Assembly: GCA_028865235.1 (NCBI GenBank)
Contig: CP114561.1
Span: 3,430,001 to 3,494,000, forward strand
Length of the DNA: 64,000 nt
Reading direction: 5' to 3'
DNA from: Candidatus Manganitrophus sp.
Lineage (GTDB): Bacteria; Nitrospirota; Nitrospiria; SBBL01; Manganitrophaceae
Shown: piece by piece, positions 1-8,815 of the stretch
Numbering within the stretch: the first letter of the stretch is position 1
How the letters are laid out: each line of letters starts with the position of its first letter
Translations under genes and position numbers: made by a program
Notes under the pieces: model-generated
What the model saw: only the letters and a program-made list of their open reading frames with translations
Database searches by the model: none
Told to the model about the DNA's origin: nothing

Positions 1-885
1 CATCGGGCTGTTGAGGAAGACCGGGAGGTCGGGGATCGCCTTCGCTTCTTTCAGAAGATGAATGGCATAGAGGAGGGTCTGGGCGCGGCCGACGGCGAAG
101 GCGGGGATCACGACCACCCCGCCCCGCGCGGCGGTCCGGTTGATGATCTTGGCGAGGATCTTTTGCGGATCGGCCGGATCGTGAATGCGGTCGCCATAGG
201 TCGATTCGATCACGAGGTAGTCGGTCTTCCGAATGACCGACGGCGGCGCCATCAGCAGATCGTTCGGGCGTCCCAGGTCTCCGGAGAAGAGAAGCGAGGT
301 TCCGTTGAACTGAAGGGAGGTGAGTGCCGAGCCCAGCAAATGTCCGGCCGGAAGGAATTGGAACGTCAATCCTTCTCCCAGATCGAACGCCTTTCCGAAT
401 TCGACGGTCCGAAACGAATGAAGCGAGCGCTCCGCGTCTTCCTGCGTATAGAGGGGGAGGGCCGGGGCATGTTTGGAAAAGTGATGGCGGTTGGCGTACG
501 CCGCATCCTCTTCTTGAAGATAGCCGCTGTCGGGGAGAAGAATCCGGCAGAGGTCCCGCGTTGCCGGGGTGGAATAGACCCTCCCGGCGAAACCGTCCCG
601 GACCAGAAGCGGCAAATAGCCGCTGTGATCAAGATGGGCGTGGGTGAGGATTACCGCGTCGATTTCCCTCGGCTCGATCGGAAGGGCTTCCCAGTTTCGA
701 AGGCGGAGCTGCTTGAACCCTTGAAAGAGGCCGCAGTCGATCAGAATGTTTTTCGAGCCGGCCGAAAAGAGATACTTCGACCCGGTGACGGTTCCGGTCG
801 CCCCCAAAAAGGCGAGCGCCGGGGCCGCTTCTTTGTCGGGCGAAACGGAATCAGGCTCGCGATCCAATCGTTTGTATCGTTTCAC
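1..885 (-). CDS. MBL-fold beta-CASP RNA/DNA-processing nuclease, 3' part missing
   Basis: Metallo-beta-lactamase-fold hydrolase of the beta-CASP (CPSF73/YSH1-like) group, which processes RNA ends. The 295 codons present have the family start FLGATGTVTG near residue 26, the zinc-binding HAHLDHSG at about residue 82, LLFSGDLG near 200 and VIPAFAVGRAQTLLYA near 260. The protein is open at position 1, and the family is usually about 450 aa, so a third is outside the window. Start is GTG at 885 with GGAGG just upstream (893-889); an in-frame TTG lies at 909. It follows ppsA by about 35 nt on the same strand and may be co-transcribed. No frameshift seen. Fold is certain; substrate is not. Confidence 0.85.
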   Translation of the reverse strand, partial: MKRYKRLDREPDSVSPDKEAAPALAFLGATGTVTGSKYLFSAGSKNILIDCGLFQGFKQLRLRNWEALPIEPREIDAVILTHAHLDHSGYLPLLVRDGFAGRVYSTPATRDLCRILLPDSGYLQEEDAAYANRHHFSKHAPALPLYTQEDAERSLHSFRTVEFGKAFDLGEGLTFQFLPAGHLLGSALTSLQFNGTSLLFSGDLGRPNDLLMAPPSVIRKTDYLVIESTYGDRIHDPADPQKILAKIINRTAARGGVVVIPAFAVGRAQTLLYAIHLLKEAKAIPDLPVFLNSPM

Positions 886-919
886 ATTCCTCCAGTCGGG
901 AAGGAGCAAAACTTCACCG

Positions 920-3342
920 TCAGGCGGCCTCTTCCCGTTCGGTTTCCAGAATCATCAGGGTTGTTTTCATCACCGCATCGGGATTCAGCGAAATGCTGTC
1001 GATCCCTTCCTCGACCAGAAACCGGGCGAACTCCGGATAGTCGCTGGGCGCCTGGCCGCAGATGCCGATGTACTTGCCGACCGCTCTTTGGCTAGCCGCG
1101 CGGATGACCGCGGCGATCATCTCCTTGACCGCCGGATTGCGCTCGTCGAAGATCGCGCCACGATCGCCGAATCGCGGTCCACGCCCAAGGCCAGCTGCGT
1201 CAGGTCGTTCGAGCCGATCGAGAAGCCGTCGAAGAGCTCGGGGAACTGCTCGGCGAGGAGCGCGTTGGTCGGGATCTCGCACATCACGTAGATCTCCAGC
1301 CCGTCCTCGCCGCGCTGCAGGCCGTTCTTCGGCATCGCCGCGAGCACCTGCGGGCCCTCGTCCACCGTGCGGCACGAAGGGCACCATGAGCTCCACGTTG
1401 GTCAGGCCCATCTCGTCGCGCACCCGCTTCAGCGCCCGGCACTCCAGCGCGAAGCCGTCGCGGTAGGTCGGGTGATAGTAGCGCGAGGCGCCGCGGAAGC
1501 CGAGCATCGGGTTCTCCTCTGCCGGCTCGTAGGGCTCGCCGCCGAGCAGGTTGGCGTACTCGTTGGTCTTGAAGTCGGACAGCCGCACGATCACGGCGTT
1601 CGGGTAGAAGGCCGCGGCGATCGTCGCCACGCCCTCGGCGAGCTTGTCGACGAAGAATTGCGGCTTGTCGGCATAGCCCGCGGTCAATCGATCGATTTCG
1701 GTCTTGACCGCGGCCTCTTCCAGCTCGTCGTAGTCGAGCAGCGCCATCGGATGGACGCGGATGTAGTTGTTGATGATGAACTCCAGCCGCGCCAGGCCGA
1801 CGCCGTCGTTCGGGATGAACGAGAGGCCGAACGCCTCCTGGGGATTGCCGACGTTCATCATGACCTTCGTTCTCGGCCGGCCGATTCCGTTGAGATCGAT
1901 CCGGTCGATGTCGAAGGGGAGTTGCCCTCGTAGACGAAGCCGGTCTCGCCTTCGGCGCAGGAGACGGTGATTTCTTGGCCGTCCTTCAACACCTCGGTCG
2001 CCCGCTCCGCAGCCGACGATCGCCGGGATGCCGAGTTCGCGCGCTGACGATCGCGGCGTGCGCGGTGCGGCCGCCGCGGTTGGTGACGATCGCCGCCGCG
2101 CTCTTCATCACCGGCTCCCAGTCGGGATCGGTCATGTCGGTGACCAGGACCTCGCCGGCGTTGAATTGGTGCAGTTGCGAGACATTCTTGATGACACGCG
2201 CGGTGCCGGTGGCGATCTTCTCCCCCACGCTTCGGCCGGTGGCGAGGACCTCTCCCCGTTTCTTGAGCCGGTAGGTCTCCATGACATTCCGGTCCCGCTG
2301 CGACTGCACCGTCTCCGGCCGCGCCTGCACGATGAAGAGCTCGCCGGTCACGCCGTCCTTCGCCCACTCGATGTCCATCGGGGTCGCGTCCGGCTTTGGC
2401 GCTGTAATGGTCCTCGATCACGCAGGCCCAGCGCGCGAGGGTGAGGATCTCGTCGTCGGTCAGCGCGAAGCGACTCCGGTCGTCCGCCGGAACCGGGATG
2501 TTCTTCGTCATCTTGCCGCCCCCGATGGCGTAGACCATTTTGAATTCCTTGTTGCCGGCGATTTTCTGAAGAATGGGTCGGAAACCGTGAAGGAGGGTCG
2601 GCTTGAAGACGTAGTACTCGTCGGGGTTGACCGCGCCCTGCACCACGTTCTCGCCGAGGCCGTAGGCGGCGTTGATCAACACCACGTTCTGGAAGCCGGT
2701 CTCGGTGTCGATCGAGAACATCACGCCGGCGGCGCCGAGGTCGGAGCGCACCATCCGCTGCACGCCGACCGACAGCGCGACCTTCAGCGAATCGAAGCCC
2801 TTGTCGACGCGGTAGGAGATCGCGCGGTCGGTGAACAGCGAGGCGAAGCAGCGTTTGCAGCTGTCGAGCAGCGCCGCGTGTCCCTGCACGTTGAGATAGG
2901 TCTCCTGCTGGCCGGCGAAGCTGGCGTCGGGCAGGTCCTCGGCGGTCGCGCTGCTTCGGACGGCGACATCGAGCGGGTGGGGGGCCCCCTCGCTGAGGTC
3001 GTCATACGCCGCAATGATTTCTTCTTCGAGAGCCGCGGGAAGGGCCGCCGAGAGGATCGCCTGGCGGATCTGAAGACCCCTCCGGCGAAGATCGCCGATG
3101 TTGTGCGTGTCGAGGCCGCGGAGAGTCTCCGCGATCTTTTGATCGAGCTTCGCCTCCAGCAAGAAATAACGGTAGGCTTCGGCGGTGACGGCGAATCCGT
3201 TCGGGACTTTCACCCCCTGGGCCGACAGCTCCCGGACCATCTCTCCGAGCGACGCGTTTTTCCCGCCGACGAGGGGGACATCGTTGATCCCGATCTCATT
3301 AAACCATCGGATGTAGCGGTTCATTCGTTTTTTCTTTTCCAT
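920..3342 (-). CDS. ppsA: Phosphoenolpyruvate synthase, interrupted by several frameshifts
   Basis: Makes PEP from pyruvate and ATP (gluconeogenesis). The N-terminal ATP-binding part reads well ([48 protein letters not shown]), then [20 protein letters not shown], the phospho-His swivel region [12 protein letters not shown], and C-terminal [28 protein letters not shown] and [19 protein letters not shown]. These lie in different frames, so at least five indels are needed between about 2395 and 1150; one is an extra A near 2394. Reconstructed length, about 800 aa, is normal. Start ATG 3342 has AAGGAG at 3354-3349. GC-rich, proteobacterial-style stretches alternate with stretches like the surrounding genes, which suggests a mixed consensus rather than a true pseudogene. 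Confidence 0.85.
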
Positions 3343-3359
3343 CCGCCGCTCCTTTTCAC

Positions 3360-3766
3360 TCAATGCATTCCCCTCCGGTCACAATGGCGACTGCGGTGTT
3401 CGCCGGGAGCGCACCGGCTCCGAAGGAATCCCTCCTCGCTTGTCTGGAGCGCCCCCTTCATGTAACCGACCAGAGCCTCGGCCTGCTTCTCCGTGACCAG
3501 ATCTCCCGGCATTTCAATCGGAATATCGGGGTATTTTTTCTCGGCCCCTTGCCGCCCTTTCAAGATGACCTCTTTGATCGCCTCGGGCTCTCCCTGAGTG
3601 ATGAAGGGGTTGCCCTTGTGGGGCGGGGCGGTCTGGGTTCCCCGGCCGCCGCCTCCGTGGCAGGGGGCGCATTTGTCGCCGTAGAGCCGGGCGGCATCGA
3701 CGGCCCAACCCGCTGGCGCCGCCGTAAGAAAAGAGCCGTCCACCCAATGAGTAAGCTCCGTCGCAT
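3360..3766 (-). CDS. Small exported c-type cytochrome (one heme), frameshift in signal peptide
   Basis: Monoheme cytochrome c. The mature part has DAARLYGDKCAPCHGGGG, with the CAPCH heme site, and a C-terminal helix KQAEALVGYMKGAL. The best start is ATG 3766 with GAAGGAG at 3780-3774. It encodes MRRSLLIGWTALFL, the start of a signal peptide, and then needs a one-base correction in a T run near 3730 to join TAAPAGWAVDAARLYG. As written, only a GTG at 3743 opens the heme frame, and that start has no signal peptide. A methionine distal ligand is plausible (IEMPGDL). It ends 18 nt before ppsA. Likely periplasmic electron carrier; partner unknown. Confidence 0.75.
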
Positions 3767-3814
3767 TTAATTTCTCCTTCCCTGGTTCATTCTACTCACC
3801 CGAACCGCCGGGTA

Positions 3815-4231
3815 TCAACCTGCTTCCATCAGCCGGACCGCAATCTGCGGAGGGTGCGTCAGCGAGTTGTGAATGGTGCATCCTTCCACGACCTTCTGAA
3901 GCCGGTCTTTCATTTCCGCGGAAAACCCCTTCGGCAGATCGACCCGCGTGCTGATCGCCCCGATCCGGTGCGGCTGCTCGGCGTAATCCCACGACACCGC
4001 CACCCCGAGTCCCTCCGTTGGCAGTTTATGACGTTGACAGAAGCGGATGGCGAAGTAGCCGATGCAGGCGCCGAGCGATGCGATGAACATCTCCACCGGC
4101 GTGATTCCCTGATCGTCGCCCCCCTCTTCCTTCGGCTGATCGATGATCAGCCGGTGGCCGCGGACCGCTGCGGCGAGTTGGACGCCGGCGGTCCAGGAGA
4201 TCGTCATCGATTCTTTTTGCAGCTCTTTCAT
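3815..4231 (-). CDS. OsmC/Ohr-family protein
   Basis: Complete 138-aa OsmC-like protein. The family's two cysteines are in ASLGACIGYFAIRFC (about residue 55) and VVEGCTIHNSL (about residue 118); in characterised members they reduce organic or fatty-acid hydroperoxides. The central helix carries TPVEMFIASLGAC, the usual family signature. Start ATG 4231 is preceded by GAAAGGA. No signal peptide, so cytoplasmic. It heads a minus-strand run with the cytochrome and ppsA. OsmC proteins without the Ohr active-site arginine can have other roles, so the peroxidase function is by family only. Confidence 0.88.
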   Translation of the reverse strand: MKELQKESMTISWTAGVQLAAAVRGHRLIIDQPKEEGGDDQGITPVEMFIASLGACIGYFAIRFCQRHKLPTEGLGVAVSWDYAEQPHRIGAISTRVDLPKGFSAEMKDRLQKVVEGCTIHNSLTHPPQIAVRLMEAG

Positions 4232-4328
4232 GTGATTTCCTTTCTCGAAGGTTCAACGATTCTAATGCTCGTAAGGATCGATCATCGATTCACCTGTTGC
4301 CATTTTGACCCAGGCGGCGGGACGGGGA

Positions 4329-4404
4329 CAACCCCCCGAAAGTGGTATTTCATTGCAAAGAACGGAAGGGACGTCTTCATCGCAATACCCCATATGGGGG
4401 GTTG
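4329..4404. promoter_or_regulatory. Imperfect inverted repeat with CCCCATATGGGG palindrome
   Basis: Between the divergent osmC-like gene and the PAS-GGDEF gene. The left arm (4329-4355) begins CAACCCCCC and contains GGTATT; the right arm (4382-4404) is largely its complement (GCAATACCCC...GGGGGGTTG). The right arm holds a perfect 12-bp palindrome at 4388-4399. GGTATT...AATACCCC recurs at 14519-14548, upstream of another PAS kinase. It could be an operator or a hairpin in the leader; a plain terminator is less likely because the palindrome sits inside the arm. Confidence 0.4.
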
Positions 4405-4478
4405 CCCTTTTTCAGGGAGGTGCGGGAAAATATTGAATATGAGTACCGGATCAGCATAAAAAAATAGGATCGCGCATC

Positions 4479-5839
4479 ATGAAGAAACATTCAAAAAGAG
4501 AACGACTTCTCAAGGAGGTCGATCTCATCGAAGAATCTTCTGTTCAGGCTGAGCAGAAGGGGATCGAACCGATATGGCGAGATGAAAACGAGGGAAAGAT
4601 TCTCTCGAGCGTCGTGGAGCAGACCGCCGATTCGGTTGTCATCACCGACCCTGCGGGCCGGATCGAATATGTCAACCCGGCCTTCGAAAAGCAGACCGGC
4701 TTCAGCAAACAGGAAGCGGTCGGAAAAACGCCGCGACTGGTCAAATCGGGAAAGCAGGACGCGGCGTTTTACAAGCAGCTCTGGGATACGATTCGAGCGG
4801 GGCGCGTGTTTCGAGGGGTGCTGATTAACCGGAGAAAAGACGGCTCGATTTATTACGAAGAGAAAACGATCACGCCGCTTATCAATGCGGAGGGGACCAT
4901 TGTCCACTATGTTTCCACGGGAAAAGATATCACCCCGCGAATGCGCTTAGAGGAGGAGCGGATGCGGTTGGTCGCAACGCTGGAAGAGACCACCGATTTG
5001 GTCGCGATTACCAATGCGGACGGCGAGATCGTTTATCTAAACAAAACCGGTCGAACGCTGCTGGGGCTTCCGTCCGACGGACCCCTCCCTGTGATTAAAT
5101 TGTCTGATGTCGTTCCGGAATGGACCCGAACGCTTCTTATCGGGGAAGCGATTCCATCGGCCATTCGTCATGGATCGTGGAGCGGCGAGACGGCATTGAT
5201 CGATCCCTCGGGGCGGGAGGTGCCTGTATCGCAAGTGATCCTCGCCCACCGAACGTCTGGGGGAGAGGTCGAGTTTCTCTCGACCATCGCCCGGGATATC
5301 AGCGATCGCAAAATGCAAACGGCCAATCTGGAATACCTTGCCACGCACGATCCGCTGACGAATCTTCCGAATCGGACCCTGTTCCTCGATCGGCTCAACC
5401 ATACGCTCCTCGCCGCGCAAGAGAAAAGGGGTCCTTCGGGCTTTTGATCATCGATCTCGATCGATTCAAAGAGATCAATGATTCATTGGGCCATCCGGCC
5501 GGGGACGCCGTCCTGCAAGAGGTTGGCGTGCGCTTGAAGCGGGCGCTCCGAGACTCGGATACCGTCGCGAGGATTGGGGGAGATGAGTTTGCCGTGATAT
5601 TGCCGAATGTGAACCGTGAAGGGGGACGCGCCGCGATCCGAAAAATTCTGACGGCACTTAAAGAGCCCTTTGTCCTGGATGGAGGTTCTCTTTTCGTTTG
5701 TGCCAGTGTCGGGATGGTTCTCTTTCCCGAGCATGGCAAAGAGGCCCTGGCCCTCATCCGCCGTGCAGACGAAGCGATGTATCGGGCGAAACAGTCCGGA
5801 AGCGGCTATGAGATCGATTCTTCCCTCCCAAAAAAGTAA
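4479..5839 (+). CDS. PAS-PAS-GGDEF diguanylate cyclase, frameshift before GGDEF
   Basis: Cytoplasmic sensor predicted to make c-di-GMP. After a charged N-terminus (about 40 aa) come PAS1 (VVEQTADSVVITDPAGRIEYVNPAFE, up to GKDITPRMRLEEE) and PAS2 (ETTDLVAITNADGEIVYLNK, ending TIARDISDRK), then THDPLTNLPNRTLFLDRL leading into GGDEF. The frame breaks at 5447 (TGA). LLIIDLDRFKEINDSLGHPAGD continues in the -1 frame with an intact GGDEF (RIGGDEFAVILP, about 5570-5600) and ends at 5839. One extra G in the AAAAGGGG run near 5428 would restore a protein of about 453 aa. No membrane segments; no RxxD I-site is obvious. Stand-alone transcription unit. Confidence 0.8.
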
Positions 5840-5914
5840 GTCTGCCTGTTTTACAAAATGTGATTTCCCCCGATCCGAGCGGGCCGTATTTCAAGACACA
5901 TAAAGAAGAAACAT

Positions 5915-6255
5915 TAAACCGGGTCCATAAGACGGTTGTTGCCGTCGGGACGTCCGTGCCGGAGCTTGCAACCGCCATTATTGCGAAGATTCGAGGTCAC
6001 GATGAGGTGAGTCTGGGGACGGTTCTTGGCAGCAATATCTTTAATGGTCTTTTCATTATTGCCGTGGCGGCCGTCACCATCCTATCACTGTCAAGGTGAT
6101 CGAGGTGGCAGTCGCGTTACTGTTTGGACTTGCGTCGGTTTTGCTCATCTTTCCTATGCGGAGCGGTTTTTGTCGAACAAAGACGGGGGTTATTACTTTT
6201 GACTCTTTACATTGTCTATCTCAGCAGTCTTCTTCAACAATATGTTCGTTGAAAA
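5915..6255 (+). pseudogene. Remnant of a calcium/sodium antiporter (CaCA family)
   Basis: The C-terminal half only of a YrbG/CaCA membrane exchanger. TVVAVGTSVPELATAIIAKIRGHDEVSLGTVLGSNIFNGLFII is the second alpha-repeat signature of the family. After 6099 the frame shifts to EVAVALLFGLASVLLIFPMRSG, and the last helix LTLYIVYL is in yet another frame after a TGA. The N-terminal repeat with the first GNxxGSN signature is absent; the upstream gene ends at 5839. A gene missing its first half and carrying two or more frameshifts is a relic, not a sequencing slip. Confidence 0.75.
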
Positions 6256-6361
6256 TCTGGTTCCAAACGAGAATCCATTCTCTGTCAAGGTTATCCCGAC
6301 CGATCTCTCTTAATTTACTCTATTCTGTCAACCGAGCCGCATCGGGCGAGGAGCGTTACCT

Positions 6362-6751
6362 CTAATTCATCTGGAGCATCACTGCAATCCCTTTTTGCAT
6401 GACGTTGCGCCATTTCTGTCCGAGGTCGGGAGAGAATTCAGGATCTAATTGGGCGAGCGCGTCAATCATTGCGTCCGCCCAGATCGGATAAAGATCCGGG
6501 GTTACATTCATTTTCCTGCGGCTGTGGAGCTCACCCAACCGTCTGATCGCCATTTCCCCCAGCGGTTTTCCGTCGGCATACTCGATCAACATCACGATGG
6601 CATGGATGAGCAGATCTCTCTGCCGTTTGAAGTCGGTATTATTAAACAGCGGTCTGATCCGAGGGTCCGCCTCCAGGAGGATTTCGTAAAATCGCTCGGC
6701 CAATCCGTCGTTGCGGACCCGATTAAAACTCCTCGTCACCTCGCTCATCAC
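6362..6751 (-). CDS. Globin-family heme protein
   Basis: Single-domain globin of 129 aa (RFYEILLEADPRIRPLFNNTDFKRQRDLLIHAIVMLIEYADG). The H of LLIHAIVM fits the distal-helix region and the H of LGELHSRRKMNV is the likely proximal heme ligand. The C-terminal helix is YPIWADAMIDALAQLDPEF...WRNVMQKGIAVML. Length and spacing fit the short single-domain or sensor-type globins. In bacteria these bind O2 or NO; nothing here tells which. ATG 6751 follows GGAGGGA. A broken copy of the same gene lies at 16849-16990. Confidence 0.8.
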   Translation of the reverse strand: MMSEVTRSFNRVRNDGLAERFYEILLEADPRIRPLFNNTDFKRQRDLLIHAIVMLIEYADGKPLGEMAIRRLGELHSRRKMNVTPDLYPIWADAMIDALAQLDPEFSPDLGQKWRNVMQKGIAVMLQMN

Positions 6752-6821
6752 ATCCCTCCTTTACCCTCCACCGATTATATCGTCTCGGAGTCACGCGTCA
6801 AGCATCAGGGTGAGAAAAGGC

Positions 6822-6954
6822 ATGATCGAGAAAAATGTCATTGCCGGTATTGTATCGGTTGTCTCTCTTTCTATCCGGATTTTATGTCGGGCATGCTGTA
6901 TTTTACGTGCTGCCTCCCGACGTTCGATGGATCTGCCGCGTCCTGGCACCGTAA
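6822..6954 (+). CDS. Possible small membrane protein, one frameshift
   Basis: ATG 6822 with AAAAGG upstream gives MIEKNVIAGIVSVVSL. A one-base change in the CTCTCTTTC stretch joins it to FLSGFYVGHAVFYVLPPDVR and a TAA at 6952. The result would be about 44 aa with one transmembrane helix, a plausible small exported peptide. Support is weak: no family recognised and the join is my reconstruction. It lies divergently upstream of the globin. Confidence 0.25.
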
Positions 6955-7120
6955 GGTATTTCGACCCTCCCGATCAGAGAAAACCTGATGGCGGAATTTC
7001 CATTCCGTGGCATCCATGTATTGTCCCCAAGAACTGGAGAAAATCCGCCGTAGGCTGCGGAAGAAATGTGCCGCGCGCATACCGGATCGGGTGTGGCGTC
7101 CGGTTTTTTCTCTCGTTCGG

Positions 7121-7178
7121 ATGCAAAACACCCCTTTCGAGGTGTTGCCGCTTCTTCGATGCCGACGCACACTTTCTC
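7121..7178. repeat. Globin-upstream element, copy 1 (hairpin AACACC...GGTGTT)
   Basis: About 58 bp that recurs with some 75-80% identity at 17114-17170. Both begin with a hairpin (AACACC 7127-7132 with GGTGTT 7141-7146 here) followed by a GCC(G/T)TC-rich stretch ending in ACTTTCT. Both lie upstream of a globin copy on the minus strand. It could be part of the duplicated globin locus or a structured leader. Around it, 6955-7453 has no gene I can support. Confidence 0.45.
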
Positions 7179-7453
7179 TTGAACACGCACGCGCGTCGCA
7201 TTCCTTGCAGCTTGCTGCGAAGGTTAGACGCGCGAATACAAATAGAGTCTTTCCATCCTTTCGGGTCGAAGATTCCCCACAGCTTGCTGCGGGGAGCTTC
7301 AATGTCATCTGGCTTTATTCATTTCCGGATGGAATCATGGGGTGGCGCCGGTGAGCGGCTGGTTTCCCCTTTGGCCGAATCGAAAAGGGATGCCGATCCG
7401 GCTTGGGAGAGGCGCAGGTAGGAAGAATGAGACTTCAATCAGGAGAAGGAGTG

Positions 7454-7777
7454 ATGATGAAACGTACGACGGTGATCGCGCTCGGTTTTTTGTTCCCATT
7501 CATCTTTGCTGTTTTACCCGCTTTCGCTTCTGAATTGGAGAAGGGAAAAAAGATCTATGCGGATAAGCGATGCGGACTCTGCCATGTCATTGCAGGAAAG
7601 GGGGGCAAGATGGGGCCCGATTTGACCGATGTCGGAAATCAGCGTGATCATGATTGGTTGACGAAGTTCCTCAAGAACCCGAAAGAGGTGGTGCCGGGTG
7701 CGAAGATGATGGCCGTCAAGGGGAGCGAGGAAGAGATCGCTGCTTTGGTCGACTATATGTTGTCCTTGAAAAAATAA
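7454..7777 (+). CDS. Exported class I c-type cytochrome
   Basis: Monoheme cytochrome c of about 107 aa. Signal peptide MMKRTTVIALGFLFPFIFAVLPAFA, then ELEKGKKIYADKRCGLCHVIAGKGGKMGPDL with the CGLCH heme site. The distal Met is likely in GAKMMAVKGSEEE, and the C-terminal helix EIAALVDYMLSLKK is typical. Start ATG 7454 (or 7457) follows AGGAGAAGGAG. It opens the electron-transfer cluster, 81 nt upstream of the decaheme gene, and is a candidate periplasmic electron shuttle for it. Confidence 0.88.
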   Translation: MMKRTTVIALGFLFPFIFAVLPAFASELEKGKKIYADKRCGLCHVIAGKGGKMGPDLTDVGNQRDHDWLTKFLKNPKEVVPGAKMMAVKGSEEEIAALVDYMLSLKK

Positions 7778-7858
7778 CTCGATAACCGATCGAACCGGCT
7801 GCGTCTTTTTCTCGCTTGCATTAAAGCGGCTCGATCTTACACACAAGGAGGTATCGCG

Positions 7859-8806
7859 TTGAATGCAAAGGGTCGAATCCTTCTCATGGCAATGGCCGGA
7901 GGGTTGATGGGGCTGCTTGTCTGGGCGGCCGTGGGGGTGAGCGGTCCTGTTTCCGCCGCGGCGGAAGATGCCGGCTCTCCTCCGGCTTCCTCCGAATTTG
8001 TCGGATCGGAAACCTGCCGGCTCTGTCATGAAAAGCAGTACGAGCGATTTGCGACGACGACCATGGGCAAACTCTTTCTCAAACATCCCCGGACTGAAAA
8101 AGAGGCCCAGGGATGTGAAAGTTGCCATGGCCCCGGAAAGCTTCATTCGGAATCGTCGGGTGACTCTTATGAGGGCCTGATTACTTTTTCAAAAAACGAC
8201 CCCACCCCGGTCGACCGGCGCAATTCTGTTTGCCTTGGTTGCCACCAAAAGTCGGCGCGGCTTCATTGGCAGGGGAGTGCCCATGAGGCCCGCGGCCTGG
8301 CCTGCACCGTATGCCATCGGGTGATGGACAATCATTCGGAGCGATATCAGCTGGCGAAGCCGACCGAGATTGAAACCTGCGGGCAATGCCATCTTCAGCG
8401 AGAAGCGCAGTTGATGCGCTCCACCCATATGCCGCTGCGGGAGGGAAAGATGACCTGCTCGAGCTGCCACAACCCTCATGGAAGCATCTCCGACGCGCTG
8501 CTCAAAGCCAACTCAGTGAACGAGCTCTGTTATTCCTGCCATGCCGAGAAGCGGGGACCGTTTCTCTGGGAGCATCCGCCGGCGATGGAGAATTGCGCCA
8601 ATTGCCATGAATCCCACGGCTCCAATCACGAGGCGCTGCTCATCACCGCCAAACCGAAGCTCTGCCAGAAGTGTCACCTGGAAACACGGCATCCGACCCA
8701 GCCGCATGATCCTCGAACGCGGTTTGTTTTCAACCGCTCCTGCACGAACTGTCACAGCACGATTCACGGGAGCAATCATCCATCGGGCCGAGCCTATCAA
8801 CGTTAG
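7859..8806 (+). CDS. Decaheme c-type cytochrome, DmsE/MtrA family
   Basis: 315-aa periplasmic decaheme cytochrome. A signal peptide (first about 35 aa) precedes ten CxxCH sites: CRLCH, CESCH, CLGCH, CTVCH, CGQCH, CSSCH, CYSCH, CANCH, CQKCH and CTNCH. Count, length and spacing match MtrA/PioA/DmsE proteins, which sit inside an MtrB-type barrel and carry electrons through the outer membrane. Start is TTG 7859 with AAGGAGG seven nt upstream; no better in-frame ATG exists before the signal peptide. The porin starts 9 nt after its stop, as in mtr/pio operons. Electron direction (metal oxidation or reduction) cannot be read from sequence. Confidence 0.93.
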   Translation: MNAKGRILLMAMAGGLMGLLVWAAVGVSGPVSAAAEDAGSPPASSEFVGSETCRLCHEKQYERFATTTMGKLFLKHPRTEKEAQGCESCHGPGKLHSESSGDSYEGLITFSKNDPTPVDRRNSVCLGCHQKSARLHWQGSAHEARGLACTVCHRVMDNHSERYQLAKPTEIETCGQCHLQREAQLMRSTHMPLREGKMTCSSCHNPHGSISDALLKANSVNELCYSCHAEKRGPFLWEHPPAMENCANCHESHGSNHEALLITAKPKLCQKCHLETRHPTQPHDPRTRFVFNRSCTNCHSTIHGSNHPSGRAYQR

Positions 8807-8815
8807 GAGGGGAAG

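Noticed and set aside
1986..3465. Long plus-strand open frames opposite ppsA
   Set aside because: They mirror the GC-rich minus-strand gene, show no family motifs, and conserved PEP synthase motifs are on the other strand.
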